In this document: piece after piece, positions 23,594 to 32,779 of the stretch | Numbering within the stretch: position 1 is the first letter of the stretch | Layout of the letters: every line of letters begins with the position of its first letter | Source: Aureibaculum flavum | GTDB taxonomy: Bacteria; Bacteroidota; Bacteroidia; Flavobacteriales; Flavobacteriaceae | DNA length: 64,000 nucleotides | Direction: 5' to 3' | NCBI RefSeq assembly: GCF_016406085.1 | Contig: NZ_JAEHFJ010000013.1 | Coordinates: 1-64,000, forward strand | Translations under genes and position numbers: made by a program | The notes under the pieces: model-generated | The model's input: the letters and a program-made list of their open reading frames with translations, nothing else | Told to the model about the DNA's origin: nothing | Database searches by the model: none

Positions 23594-24766
23594 TTATTGT
23601 TTCACTGATATATCAAATGCATCCAATCTACTCTCAACACCTGAGTTAGTTAATAAAATGATAACCGATTCATTATCCCCTGCTTCAAAGGTTATGGCAT
23701 GCTTTTTAAACACATCAACTACTCTTCCTACATTGTTATCTGTTCTAGAGGCTATTATATTTGCTTCTAACTTCGCTTCTGCTAGCGTTGTAGCATTGGT
23801 ACTCACTATAGATACGGTTACATCTCCAAAAGAATCTAAATTTAGAGCACTGAAATAAGTCAACACATACGTTGCCCCAGGCGTCACTTCAATTTCTTGA
23901 TAACCAACTCTTGTACCATCTCCAGGAAATTTCGAAGCTTGTGTACCTTCAGGTAAAACGCCTTCAGATTTTGTATTAATCTGAAAAACGGATCCCCAAT
24001 TAGCACTACTAGGTGCTCTCCAAGAATCTCTACCATCTCCTGACCCATCAAACAAAGTACCATCCTCAAAACCAGGCTCTCCTATTTCTGGTACTGGAAT
24101 TGTTGGTATTACTTGATTAACTGTAATTGTTTTTTCAGTGTAAGCTGATTTACCAAGGTTATCAGTTACCGTTAAACCCACCGAATATTCTCCTGGGCCT
24201 GGAAAAGAAAAAACTAATTCTCGATCTTGTAGCGTTGCAGGTGGTAATGCAGCAATTTGATTTTCTAAATCAGATACATTTTGTAGTGTTTCATCTGAGA
24301 GACCTGCTTCAGCGGCGTCTAACTGTACTTGCAAATCAGCCATTTGAGCCTCTAATGCATCCACTTTAGCTTGATCACTTTCACATGGTATTTTAAATTC
24401 TAACTTCGAAATTGCATTTTCTAATGCCACAACCGCAGCCAATTCCCCATCAATAGATTGCTCTAAAATAGATACATCTTTATTAATTAAAGAAACGCCT
24501 TCTGCAGGAGTAATAGTCCATTCATAATTGGTACCATTTACAGCTAAATTAGAACCTGCTTGAAAGTTATAATCGTATTTAGCCCATAATTCAACATCAT
24601 TACAGTCAAATTCTGAAGACACAACGTTCGTTACACTGTAAAATGGTGTTGGACCTGTAATATCTTCCAAATCGCCAATATTAGCTAAATCGTCGTTGAT
24701 ACAAGAAGTTAAAGATACCAATGCACCTAAAACTATATATTTTAAATTAAACAAATATTTATTCAT
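23594..24766 (-). CDS. PKD-like surface lipoprotein with a coiled-coil insertion
   Basis: A 390-residue lipoprotein (Cys at about 22 in LTSCINDD). A PKD-like domain begins near residue 40 (YEWTITPAEGVSL) and finishes with FPGPGEYSVGLTVTDNLGKSAYTEKTITV. It is interrupted by about 80 residues rich in Glu, Ala and Leu (for example KVDALEAQMADLQVQLDAAE), predicted to form a helical hairpin or coiled coil. The C-terminal part (FEDGTLFDGSGDGRDSW ... DAFDISVKQ) looks like a carbohydrate-binding module. It sits directly after SusD2 by 12 bases and is a likely surface glycan-binding protein of the alginate system. No enzymatic motif is visible. Confidence 0.75.
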   Translation of the reverse strand: MNKYLFNLKYIVLGALVSLTSCINDDLANIGDLEDITGPTPFYSVTNVVSSEFDCNDVELWAKYDYNFQAGSNLAVNGTNYEWTITPAEGVSLINKDVSILEQSIDGELAAVVALENAISKLEFKIPCESDQAKVDALEAQMADLQVQLDAAEAGLSDETLQNVSDLENQIAALPPATLQDRELVFSFPGPGEYSVGLTVTDNLGKSAYTEKTITVNQVIPTIPVPEIGEPGFEDGTLFDGSGDGRDSWRAPSSANWGSVFQINTKSEGVLPEGTQASKFPGDGTRVGYQEIEVTPGATYVLTYFSALNLDSFGDVTVSIVSTNATTLAEAKLEANIIASRTDNNVGRVVDVFKKHAITFEAGDNESVIILLTNSGVESRLDAFDISVKQ

Positions 24767-24778
24767 AATTATTAGATT

Positions 24779-26374
24779 TTAGTAACCGCTGTTCTGCGTA
24801 TAAAAATTAGGTAAATTGTCCATTTCTCTTTGTGGAAAAGGAAGATATTTCTTTTCATTTGTATAAAACAAACTGTTTTGTTGCGAAAATCTTGTTAAAA
24901 CATCATCAGCTTCACCAAATCTTATTAAATCATACAAACGTTGATTTTCGTATACAAATTCAACTCTTCGCTCATCTAATAATTGTTGCTTGGTTAAATT
25001 TGCCACCTCTTCAAGACCTGCTCTTAATCTTACTTGGTTGAAAGCATCGATAGCTCTAGAATCTGTAGTACTATCATCACCTCCTAAAATTGCTTCTGCA
25101 TACAATAATAACACATCTGCATATCTTAAAACCACCCAGTCATTATCTCCAATCTCTCCTTCTGTTGGGAATTTAGCATTAAAAGTATCATTTGTTTCAA
25201 CTGTTGGATTATAAGATAAAGCATCAATACTAGCATAGAATCTCACCGGTTGTAATTCTGGATTCATAACCTCTAAAAAATCTAGTGTCGCAATATTAAT
25301 ACCGTTAGATGGTCCTTGTAAAGTCATCGCAAAACTATGCGATTCTGAATCTGTTTCTACTTGATCGTTTAAACCACTATCACTAGTAACATAATTATCA
25401 CTACTTACCAAATCATAAGCAATTGAAAAAACGACTTCATCATTAATTTCAAGAGCCGGACTATTTGACCATGAACCATCAAGTACCCCATCTGTGTACC
25501 CATCAGAAATTGCATTACCTAGTACATGACCATAATCTATAACTAAATTGGCATAGTATTCCGCATCTGTTAAAAGATCAACTGAATTATCCAAAGGGTC
25601 TGCATTGAATTCAAACTGTTCAGCATTACTTCTTTCTGTATAAATTAAATCATAATTATAAGCACCATTATTTTCCACAACCGAAGCTAATAAAAGTTCG
25701 GCTTCAGAATAATTAGGACTCGGCTGACTTAAATATGCTTTTGCAGCTAAACAAATAGCGGCTCCTTCAGACGGACGATATCTATTTTGATCTACACCAT
25801 TTAAATATGCAATTGAAGTTTTAAAATCGGCTATAATTTTCTCGTAAACATTAGCCTCTGGTAATTGAGGATACTCTAAAGCTTCATCCTTTGTGATGTC
25901 TAAAACTTTATCTATATAAGGAATGTTCTGATAAGCTCTCACCAAATTAAAATGACATAAAGCTCTCATAAAATAAGCTTCCCCAACCGTATACTGTTGA
26001 TTTTCTGGAGCTAAAAAACGATTATCAATAATTGTGTTTGCATGCTTAATAGTCGCCATGTTGTTCGAATAATAGGTGGCTACATCTCCATTATTTGGAT
26101 CTACATTATAAGCATTAATTGCTGGGAAATTTCCATTTTCAGAATTCGCCCTTACATTATCAGATCTTAATTCTGTTAGTAGAAATTCGTTCGCCGGAAC
26201 CTTTTGATACGCATCTAAAACTCCATTGGCCAACAATTCAAATCCGTTATCAGTTTGTAGTAACTCCTCTATTGAAAGAGCTGTAGGGTTACTAAGATCT
26301 AGTTCTTCCTCACAGCTTGCAAATAAAGCTACAAAAGAAAAACAAACTATTATATTTTTATATCTATTCTTCAT
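24779..26374 (-). CDS. SusD/RagB-family lipoprotein (pair 2, alginate)
   Basis: A 531-residue SusD homologue with a lipoprotein signal (FASCEEEL, Cys about 21). Family features include YTVGEAYFMRALCHFNLVRAYQNIPY, VVLRYADVLLLYAEA, LLDERRVEFVYENQRLYDLIRFG and the ending LPFPQREMDNLPNFYTQNSGY. It caps the SusC2 transporter, whose gene ends 6 bases upstream in the same operon. Downstream genes are two PKD lipoproteins and two PL7 alginate lyases, so alginate oligosaccharides are the expected ligand. Confidence 0.93.
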   Translation of the reverse strand: MKNRYKNIIVCFSFVALFASCEEELDLSNPTALSIEELLQTDNGFELLANGVLDAYQKVPANEFLLTELRSDNVRANSENGNFPAINAYNVDPNNGDVATYYSNNMATIKHANTIIDNRFLAPENQQYTVGEAYFMRALCHFNLVRAYQNIPYIDKVLDITKDEALEYPQLPEANVYEKIIADFKTSIAYLNGVDQNRYRPSEGAAICLAAKAYLSQPSPNYSEAELLLASVVENNGAYNYDLIYTERSNAEQFEFNADPLDNSVDLLTDAEYYANLVIDYGHVLGNAISDGYTDGVLDGSWSNSPALEINDEVVFSIAYDLVSSDNYVTSDSGLNDQVETDSESHSFAMTLQGPSNGINIATLDFLEVMNPELQPVRFYASIDALSYNPTVETNDTFNAKFPTEGEIGDNDWVVLRYADVLLLYAEAILGGDDSTTDSRAIDAFNQVRLRAGLEEVANLTKQQLLDERRVEFVYENQRLYDLIRFGEADDVLTRFSQQNSLFYTNEKKYLPFPQREMDNLPNFYTQNSGY

Positions 26375-26380
26375 AATTAA

Positions 26381-29300
26381 TTAAAATTGAAAGTTAATCC
26401 CTGCTGATATTGTTCTTACTACTGGGCCATCTCCTCTTTGATAGCCTGCTGTTAGTGGTGTATTAGCATTATCTGATGTTTGCCCGGCTGCTTCTGGGTT
26501 AAATCCTTCATAACCTTTAGCTGTAAAGTAAAGTAAATTTTCACCCGTAATATATATTCTAAGTCTATCTATATTATTCCTTGACGTAAATGATTCTGGT
26601 AAAGAAAAACCAAGTGTTATATTTCTTAAAGTTACATAAGAAGCATCCTGTATATGATCATTAGTAAATCTTCTATGGACCGTTAAATCTCTATCCGGAA
26701 AATTAGCAACCTCATTTACAGCAGACTCACTAGCGTAATACAACTGATCTAAATCGGCAACTCTTACTTCAGCACCATGAGACCCTTGCCATTGAAATGA
26801 AAAATCAAATTCTTTTAGTCTAAAATCTGAATTGATTCCCCAAGTAAAGTCAGGATATGGACTCCCTAACTCCGTTCTATCTTCATCATCAATAATACCA
26901 TCATTATTCAAATCTTTTACATAAACATCTGCAAAATCATTATTAAACCTATTAAATGGATTGTCTACCCACTCTAACGGAATCTCTTTTTCGTAAACCC
27001 AACCATAAAAAGAAGTTATGGGCTGTCCTACTCTAGCTATAAACTCTGTAGGTCTTGTATCTTGATCAATTCTAGAAATAATTTGGTCATTATTACCTAA
27101 ACTTTGAACGGTATTTCTATTTAAAGAAAATTGTCCTGAAGCTAACCAGCTGAACTTTTCAGTAGAGATTATTCTAGAATTTAATTCTATTTCGACCCCT
27201 TCATTTTTAACCTCACCTATATTTTGCAACCAATTATCCGTTCCATAAACGCCAGGCACTGGGGCAAAAAGAATTAAATCTTTACTTGTTCTGGTATAAT
27301 AATCTACTGCTAGATTTAAAAGGCCTCTACCAAAGGTAACATCTATACCAGGGTTAAATTCTATTAGTTTTTCCCAACCTAAATTTTGATTTGCCAAAGT
27401 CACCCCTTTAACTCCGGTCTGACCATTATACCCAATCGTACTGTAAGCCTCTTCAAATCTATAAAGTGATTCAAATATATTGTTAGATATTTCATTAGAT
27501 CCAGAAATACCATAACTGGCTCTTAACTTTAAAAAGGTTACAAATTCACTTTCGGATAAGAAATTCTCTTTTGACAAAATCCAACCTACAGAAGCAGCAG
27601 GAAAGAAACCAAATCTCGAATTAGAACCAAATCTAGTACTACCATCTGTACGAGCAGATAATTGTACTAAGTACTTTTCATCAAAATTATAATCTAATCT
27701 TCCAAAATAGGAGACTAACTTATCAGTTCCATTGTCGGTATATGTAGTGCCTCCATCTGCAAGGGCAATATTATTATTGAAATCATTGGTATACCCTACG
27801 GCCTCAGATTCTTGTGTATAAAAATCTCTTTGTGTAAACTCAAACCCTAGTATGGTATTAAAATTATGTTTACCAAAGTCTTTCTTGTATTTAAGAAGTG
27901 ATTCGAAAGCATATTGATTTAATTCATCTCTACCTTCTAATCTATATGACTCTTGTTCTCTATTTTCTTGTCCATATAAATAGTCCGCTTCATTTGCTTT
28001 ATTATGTCTAAAAACAGTTGAAATCGTTTGTCTAAAATTAAGACCTTTTGCTAATTCAAAATCAAGATAAGAAGATGCGTTTAAACTCAATTTCTTTTTT
28101 GTTCTAGATCTTTCAAGAAAGTGTACTAATGGATGCACATTTTTTGTAGTTGATAACGTTAAACCACCAGAGGTTAAATTACTAACCAATGGAAGCCCTG
28201 TATTAGGGTCTCTAGCTATTGCTCTCGGATCATTAGGATCAACTGTAAACACATGATCAAAAGCTCTTGAAAACCCGTAACTACCAACACCTATATTTTC
28301 AAATTGAGCTCCCGCATCTCCAGGATCTGACTGTGTAATGTAGTTTAAATGATCTTCATTTAAGTAAAGAGGTACATGACCTAATTGTCTTAATGGATCT
28401 GTAAATCTTGCTGGTAGTTTGTCTTGATCGTTATAATTAACACGTATACTTGCACCGTACTTTATTTTTTTGTTTTTCGATTTACTATCAACCTTTATTC
28501 TAGCATTGTATTTCTTAAAATTATCGGTTAATGCAATACCTTCATCTTCAAGATACCCCAAAGATGCGGTGTAACTTGTTAATTCAGACCCACCTCTTAC
28601 GGCAAATGAGTGACTTGTTATTACACCTCCATTAAAAATTTCATCTTGCCAATTTTTTTCACCACCTCCCAATGAAGCTATAAAATCCATGGCTTCAAGT
28701 TCTGCATAAGCTGAATTATAATCACCATTAATCCTATCATAGTTTTGACTGTCGGACGAAATTGAACTTACCACATCTTGTAAACCATCTAACCTTGACC
28801 TTTCATCACTTATTGAGGTATTAAAGTTATCGTTTTTATTAGCAAATTTGTAACCTGTAAATGTGTTGTAAGAAAATTTAGTTTGCCCAGAAACACCTTT
28901 TTTAAGTGTCACCAAAATAACACCATTCGCACCACGCGAACCGTATATTGCTACCGATGAAGCATCTTTTAAAACACTGATTGATTCAATATTATTATTA
29001 TCAATAGAACCTAAAATATCAGCTTCTGTACCTAAAACAACACCATCAACAACAATTAAAGGTGATGATGAACCCGTAATAGAACCAGGCCCTCTTAACG
29101 TAATTTTAGGGTCTCCACCAGCTTCCGATGACGCTACTTGAATTCTTAATCCCGCTACTTTCCCTTGTAATGCATCTTCCACACGAGACACCGCAACATC
29201 CTGAAGGTCAGCACCAGAAACTTTGGTTAAAGCACTGGTTATATTTTTCTTTTTTTGATCTCCGTAGGCCACAATAACAACCTCATCCAATTGATTATTA

Positions 29301-29596
29301 TCTTGAACTAAGGATACATTAATTGTTTTATTATCTGATACGGTAATTGTTTGAGAGACGTACCCAATAAATGAAAATTGAAGAATATCACCTTTTTTAG
29401 CTTCAATGGAATATAACCCATCAAAATCTGTAACAACACCTTTAACAGTGCTCACAATTAAAACCGTTGCTCCGGGGATTGGCAACTGATCTTTCGCATC
29501 TATAACTGTACCGGAAATTGTGTAATTTTCTTGTGCAAATAAGGTAACACCTACAAGCAAAGCTACAAACAGAGATAGTTTAGTTTTAAATTTCAT
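26381..29596 (-). CDS. SusC-family TonB-dependent transporter (pair 2, alginate)
   Basis: A 1071-residue SusC/RagA transporter: signal peptide ending near LFAQENY, carboxypeptidase-D-like domain (ISGTVIDAKDQLPIPGATVLI), TonB-box region (LDEVVIVAYGDQKKK), plug (about 115-230, with VVDGVVLG and IESISVLKDASSVAIYGSRGANG) and C-terminal barrel ending SAGINFQF. It imports alginate oligomers into the periplasm with SusD2, by context. It heads the operon susC2 - susD2 - PKD - PKD - PL7 - PL7. The promoter upstream carries a three-unit operator array of the GntR type, 264 bases before the start codon. Confidence 0.93.
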   Translation of the reverse strand: MKFKTKLSLFVALLVGVTLFAQENYTISGTVIDAKDQLPIPGATVLIVSTVKGVVTDFDGLYSIEAKKGDILQFSFIGYVSQTITVSDNKTINVSLVQDNNQLDEVVIVAYGDQKKKNITSALTKVSGADLQDVAVSRVEDALQGKVAGLRIQVASSEAGGDPKITLRGPGSITGSSSPLIVVDGVVLGTEADILGSIDNNNIESISVLKDASSVAIYGSRGANGVILVTLKKGVSGQTKFSYNTFTGYKFANKNDNFNTSISDERSRLDGLQDVVSSISSDSQNYDRINGDYNSAYAELEAMDFIASLGGGEKNWQDEIFNGGVITSHSFAVRGGSELTSYTASLGYLEDEGIALTDNFKKYNARIKVDSKSKNKKIKYGASIRVNYNDQDKLPARFTDPLRQLGHVPLYLNEDHLNYITQSDPGDAGAQFENIGVGSYGFSRAFDHVFTVDPNDPRAIARDPNTGLPLVSNLTSGGLTLSTTKNVHPLVHFLERSRTKKKLSLNASSYLDFELAKGLNFRQTISTVFRHNKANEADYLYGQENREQESYRLEGRDELNQYAFESLLKYKKDFGKHNFNTILGFEFTQRDFYTQESEAVGYTNDFNNNIALADGGTTYTDNGTDKLVSYFGRLDYNFDEKYLVQLSARTDGSTRFGSNSRFGFFPAASVGWILSKENFLSESEFVTFLKLRASYGISGSNEISNNIFESLYRFEEAYSTIGYNGQTGVKGVTLANQNLGWEKLIEFNPGIDVTFGRGLLNLAVDYYTRTSKDLILFAPVPGVYGTDNWLQNIGEVKNEGVEIELNSRIISTEKFSWLASGQFSLNRNTVQSLGNNDQIISRIDQDTRPTEFIARVGQPITSFYGWVYEKEIPLEWVDNPFNRFNNDFADVYVKDLNNDGIIDDEDRTELGSPYPDFTWGINSDFRLKEFDFSFQWQGSHGAEVRVADLDQLYYASESAVNEVANFPDRDLTVHRRFTNDHIQDASYVTLRNITLGFSLPESFTSRNNIDRLRIYITGENLLYFTAKGYEGFNPEAAGQTSDNANTPLTAGYQRGDGPVVRTISAGINFQF

Positions 29597-29859
29597 ATTG
29601 ATTCTTATTATGTTCGTAATTATTTGATTAGTTAATTTTAAAAACCAATGAATAACTTTAAACTTTTACTTCAATACAAAAAAAACAATCTCTCTTTAGA
29701 TAAATCAAAATTCTACATATCTTAATTTTAAAGTGGTTTTACACCAATTAAAAATAATTAGAAATAAAACAAAAATTAAATCTATGTTTTATTTAATTGT
29801 AAAATTGTTCTTTTAATAATAGGCTTCAAATTACTTGCTGTTAAGTAACTGTAGTTATT

Positions 29860-29897
29860 TTGGTTTACCAAACTGACTAACCAGATTGGTAAACCAA
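29860..29897. promoter_or_regulatory. Phased operator array C: three units upstream of SusC2
   Basis: Units TTGGTTTACCAA, CTGACTAACCAG and TTGGTAAACCAA start at 29860, 29873 and 29886 (13-bp period). The arrangement matches array B, with a central unit beginning CTG and ending CAG. The distal CCAA overlaps CAAATATA at 29895-29902. Confidence 0.8.
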
Positions 29898-29902
29898 ATA
29901 TA
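29895..29902 (-). promoter_or_regulatory. -7 box of the SusC2 operon
   Basis: Minus-strand TATATTTG, overlapping operator array C. The -33 region is A/T-only without TTTG. The predicted leader is nearly 300 bases. Confidence 0.6.
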
Positions 29903-30045
29903 TGTTAAATTTTTGTTATAAAAAAATAATTCAAAATTTTAACATTATTATTTTATGTAGTAGACAAAATGTTTTTATGGACAAAATCATCATCATAAAA
30001 TAAAACTGTTTTAAATACTACCGAAGTTAGCAGCATATTTTCTTA
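29903..30045. other. Non-coding stretch downstream of KdgF
   Basis: This completes the 449-base gap between SusC2 and KdgF. A 10-bp inverted repeat (TTATTTTATG near 29949 and CATAAAATAA near 29993) is the only structure seen; it is A/T-rich and may be chance. No clear terminator is found for the PL6-PL17-KdgF transcript. Confidence 0.4.
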
Positions 30046-30429
30046 TTACTTTTTATCTCCAAAATAAGAAGGTCCATCACCTGTTAAGAAATCTTCTCTT
30101 ACCGGGCTAAATGTATCAATGAGCTGTCCTTCTTCTAAACAAACTGCACTATGCAATAAATTAGGTTCAATATACACTCCATCTCCAGCTTCTACTATTT
30201 GCTTTACTCCATCAATTTCAAATTCAAATTTACCTGAAACACAATAAGTAGCTTGCGTATGAAAATGTTGATGTGGGGCACCTAATGCTCCTTTGTCAAA
30301 TTTCACGCTTACCATCATGATTTGATTATCATAACCTAAGAATTTTCTTGATACTCCTCCTCCAAGCTCTTCCCATTGTAAGTCTTTTGCAATAACGTAT
30401 TTTTCACTAACTCGATTCATTTTTGCCAT
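30046..30429 (-). CDS. kdgF: KdgF cupin, unsaturated uronate linearising protein
   Basis: A cupin of 127 residues starting at the ATG at 30429 (MAKMNRVSEKY). A longer in-frame start at 30474 would overlap PL17 and lacks a family match. The metal-binding cupin motifs are PHQHFHTQATYCVSGKFEF (two His and a Gln) and LLHSAV. KdgF converts the 4,5-unsaturated monouronates released by exolyases into the linear ketone form (DEH), speeding the path to KDG. It follows the PL17 exolyase gene by 17 bases, which fits this role. It may act in the periplasm or cytoplasm; no signal peptide is visible, favouring the cytoplasm. Confidence 0.85.
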   Translation of the reverse strand: MAKMNRVSEKYVIAKDLQWEELGGGVSRKFLGYDNQIMMVSVKFDKGALGAPHQHFHTQATYCVSGKFEFEIDGVKQIVEAGDGVYIEPNLLHSAVCLEEGQLIDTFSPVREDFLTGDGPSYFGDKK

Positions 30430-30446
30430 TTCTTTTATATTTAAGT

Positions 30447-32738
30447 TTATTTGTAATAATAAGAACCTACCCAAGTATAGCTCTTATCGTTTATTTTTAA
30501 TATATGTTTAGCTTCTTTTGAAGCGTTTGTATTTGCTGTTATAAACAGTTTAGTATTTCCTCTAATAGTTGTTATTGAAATAGCTGTATACTCAGCTGTA
30601 TCTAAGACCACTTTTAGTGCTATAATACTACTTTTTGAATTCACAGCAGATTCTGAAACTGGACTATAACTCCCATGTGCTTCAATAGTAGAAACAAAAA
30701 GTGTGTTTTTCGTATTTTTTCGTCTGAGCATTATTGCAGCTTCTCTACGTAAGTTAAATTCTGGATCATTTGCTCCAATTCTGGTAAAAAGTATTTCATC
30801 ATTAACATTGGTTGCAGCTGTTAAGGTGTAAAATTTACCTTCGTTCAACCAAGAAAATTTAGTATCATTTTGATTCGCTTTTGCTGAACCTTCCACATAT
30901 AAATGTTGGTATCCATTTTTATTTCCTAGAGGTTTTAAAGTAGTAGGTATTTTATATTCGAAATTTGAATTTAATACCTGACCTAAAAAATAATACGGAA
31001 AATCATATTGATTCGCTTTATTAGAAACCACTTTCATAATATCTAATACATATGGTTTTTCTAATTCATCATCTTTAATAATTGCCATAGTACGCAACAT
31101 TTCAGTCCCAGGATATGCATTGACTTCTTTTGCACTTACAACTTTTACAAACTCATTATCTGAAGAAAAATAATTTAGTTCAGGATTATGCTTACTTCCA
31201 ATTTCAAACTCGCCATTATAATGCGAATTTTCATTTTGCGTTACTGTATTATGAGCAATAGTTTGTTTTGCCCATGTTTTGTTTTCTTTCAGATAATTTC
31301 CGCCACCTTTTTGTTCAATATTTACAAAACGTGCTAAACCATAATCTTGAATTATTTCTTCACCATTTTCGTACAATGAATACGATAATTTATCATAATG
31401 ACCATGACTAGAACCTTGAGCAGCATATTTAAAAACAAGTTCTATATCTTCATTTCTTAAAATACCAACACCTCCTTGTTTTCCATCAGGCCCATCAGAT
31501 AAATTAATCGATTTTTTTAAGAAAGGTTTTGTCTTTCCATTTTTTATACCCAGTGCTACCGCCAAACCAGAATCATCTAGCAATACTTTATTTTGTTTTT
31601 CTGCAATACTTAATAATCCCGGATCTTGTGCTCCAAAATGATATGAAATATCTACTGCAGTAACTAAAGCATCGTTATAATAGGACATTCCTTTTTGACC
31701 ATCGTTAAGTGGAAAAAATTCTCCATCTGCATCTGATAAATTTAAAAGTGCATTAATAGATTTTAAAAGGACACCTTCTTTATATTCAAAAATCTTTAAT
31801 TCTGGTTTAACATTATGTAATCCTTCAGCAAAAACTAAAAAAGGATACATGGCATAACGTTGATAATATGGACCTTCATTATAATATCCATCTGGAGAAA
31901 AAGGTTCTTCTATATTCGCTAAAAAACCAGCCGTACCGTCTTTATTAATAAACCCACCATCATCATCTTTAGCTGTTTTATCCATTTCAGCTCCTTTAAT
32001 ACCATACAATGCACGATCTATTAATACTTCATCATTCATTACTAGACCAATCATTCCCACTGCTGCATTCCCCCATGTACTATGATTGTGGACTCTCTGG
32101 TAAAACTGTGGATTACCAACAGAAATGAAATCTGCAAAGGGTTTAAAAAGATTTGTTTCTAGTTTGTTACGCTCTTCTTCGGTTAAATAGTTATAGATAC
32201 AATCATAAGCTTGACTCACATAAACCAACCAATTAGAATCGTTTAAACATTGCCAAAATAATTTACCTCTTGCATAAGATCTTGTTTTTGGATGTACAGG
32301 TAATGTTTTATACATCGCTTCATATTGCATCAACATATCTTTTACATACTTCGCATATTTTTCATCATTTAAAATTTGATATAAGACACCTGCTTTTTGT
32401 AATACAATCATGTTACGTTTATGACGAACATGTGTATAACCACCAGAGTAATCTTTTGGAATTGGCGTATCTATTCCTAATGCAATTTCCGCATCTATTT
32501 CTTCTTGAACCGCTTTTAAGGTATTGTCAAAAATGGGAATATTACCTAATTGCTTTCTGATACTTTCTACTCCTGCTTTAGTTAAAATAAGTTTGGGATG
32601 ATCGCCATCATTTAATGTAGTTTTATCGACTTTTTCACCACCCTGTTCATTCGTTGACGATTCTTTACATCCAACTATAGCAACAATTATAAGTAGTGTT
32701 ATAATTCGAAATAATTGGGTTTTACTATTTGATCTCAT
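30447..32738 (-). CDS. PL17 oligoalginate exolyase, lipoprotein
   Basis: A 763-residue protein with an N-terminal alginate-lyase (alpha/alpha toroid) domain and a C-terminal heparinase II/III-like beta-sandwich domain, the PL17 architecture. It has a lipobox IVAIVGCKESS (Cys about 24). Residues matching the PL17 catalytic set are Asn-His in VHNHSTWGNA (about 216-219), Tyr in EGPYYQRY (about 287) and His/Tyr in GSSHGHYDKL (about 445). It releases unsaturated monouronate from alginate oligomers, probably in the periplasm. KdgF follows directly and PL6 precedes it by 41 bases, forming a saccharification unit. PL15 is unlikely given the motif spacing. Confidence 0.9.
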   Translation of the reverse strand: MRSNSKTQLFRIITLLIIVAIVGCKESSTNEQGGEKVDKTTLNDGDHPKLILTKAGVESIRKQLGNIPIFDNTLKAVQEEIDAEIALGIDTPIPKDYSGGYTHVRHKRNMIVLQKAGVLYQILNDEKYAKYVKDMLMQYEAMYKTLPVHPKTRSYARGKLFWQCLNDSNWLVYVSQAYDCIYNYLTEEERNKLETNLFKPFADFISVGNPQFYQRVHNHSTWGNAAVGMIGLVMNDEVLIDRALYGIKGAEMDKTAKDDDGGFINKDGTAGFLANIEEPFSPDGYYNEGPYYQRYAMYPFLVFAEGLHNVKPELKIFEYKEGVLLKSINALLNLSDADGEFFPLNDGQKGMSYYNDALVTAVDISYHFGAQDPGLLSIAEKQNKVLLDDSGLAVALGIKNGKTKPFLKKSINLSDGPDGKQGGVGILRNEDIELVFKYAAQGSSHGHYDKLSYSLYENGEEIIQDYGLARFVNIEQKGGGNYLKENKTWAKQTIAHNTVTQNENSHYNGEFEIGSKHNPELNYFSSDNEFVKVVSAKEVNAYPGTEMLRTMAIIKDDELEKPYVLDIMKVVSNKANQYDFPYYFLGQVLNSNFEYKIPTTLKPLGNKNGYQHLYVEGSAKANQNDTKFSWLNEGKFYTLTAATNVNDEILFTRIGANDPEFNLRREAAIMLRRKNTKNTLFVSTIEAHGSYSPVSESAVNSKSSIIALKVVLDTAEYTAISITTIRGNTKLFITANTNASKEAKHILKINDKSYTWVGSYYYK

Positions 32739-32779
32739 AATTAGTTTTATATATTTTATAAAGCAATTAACGTATGAAG

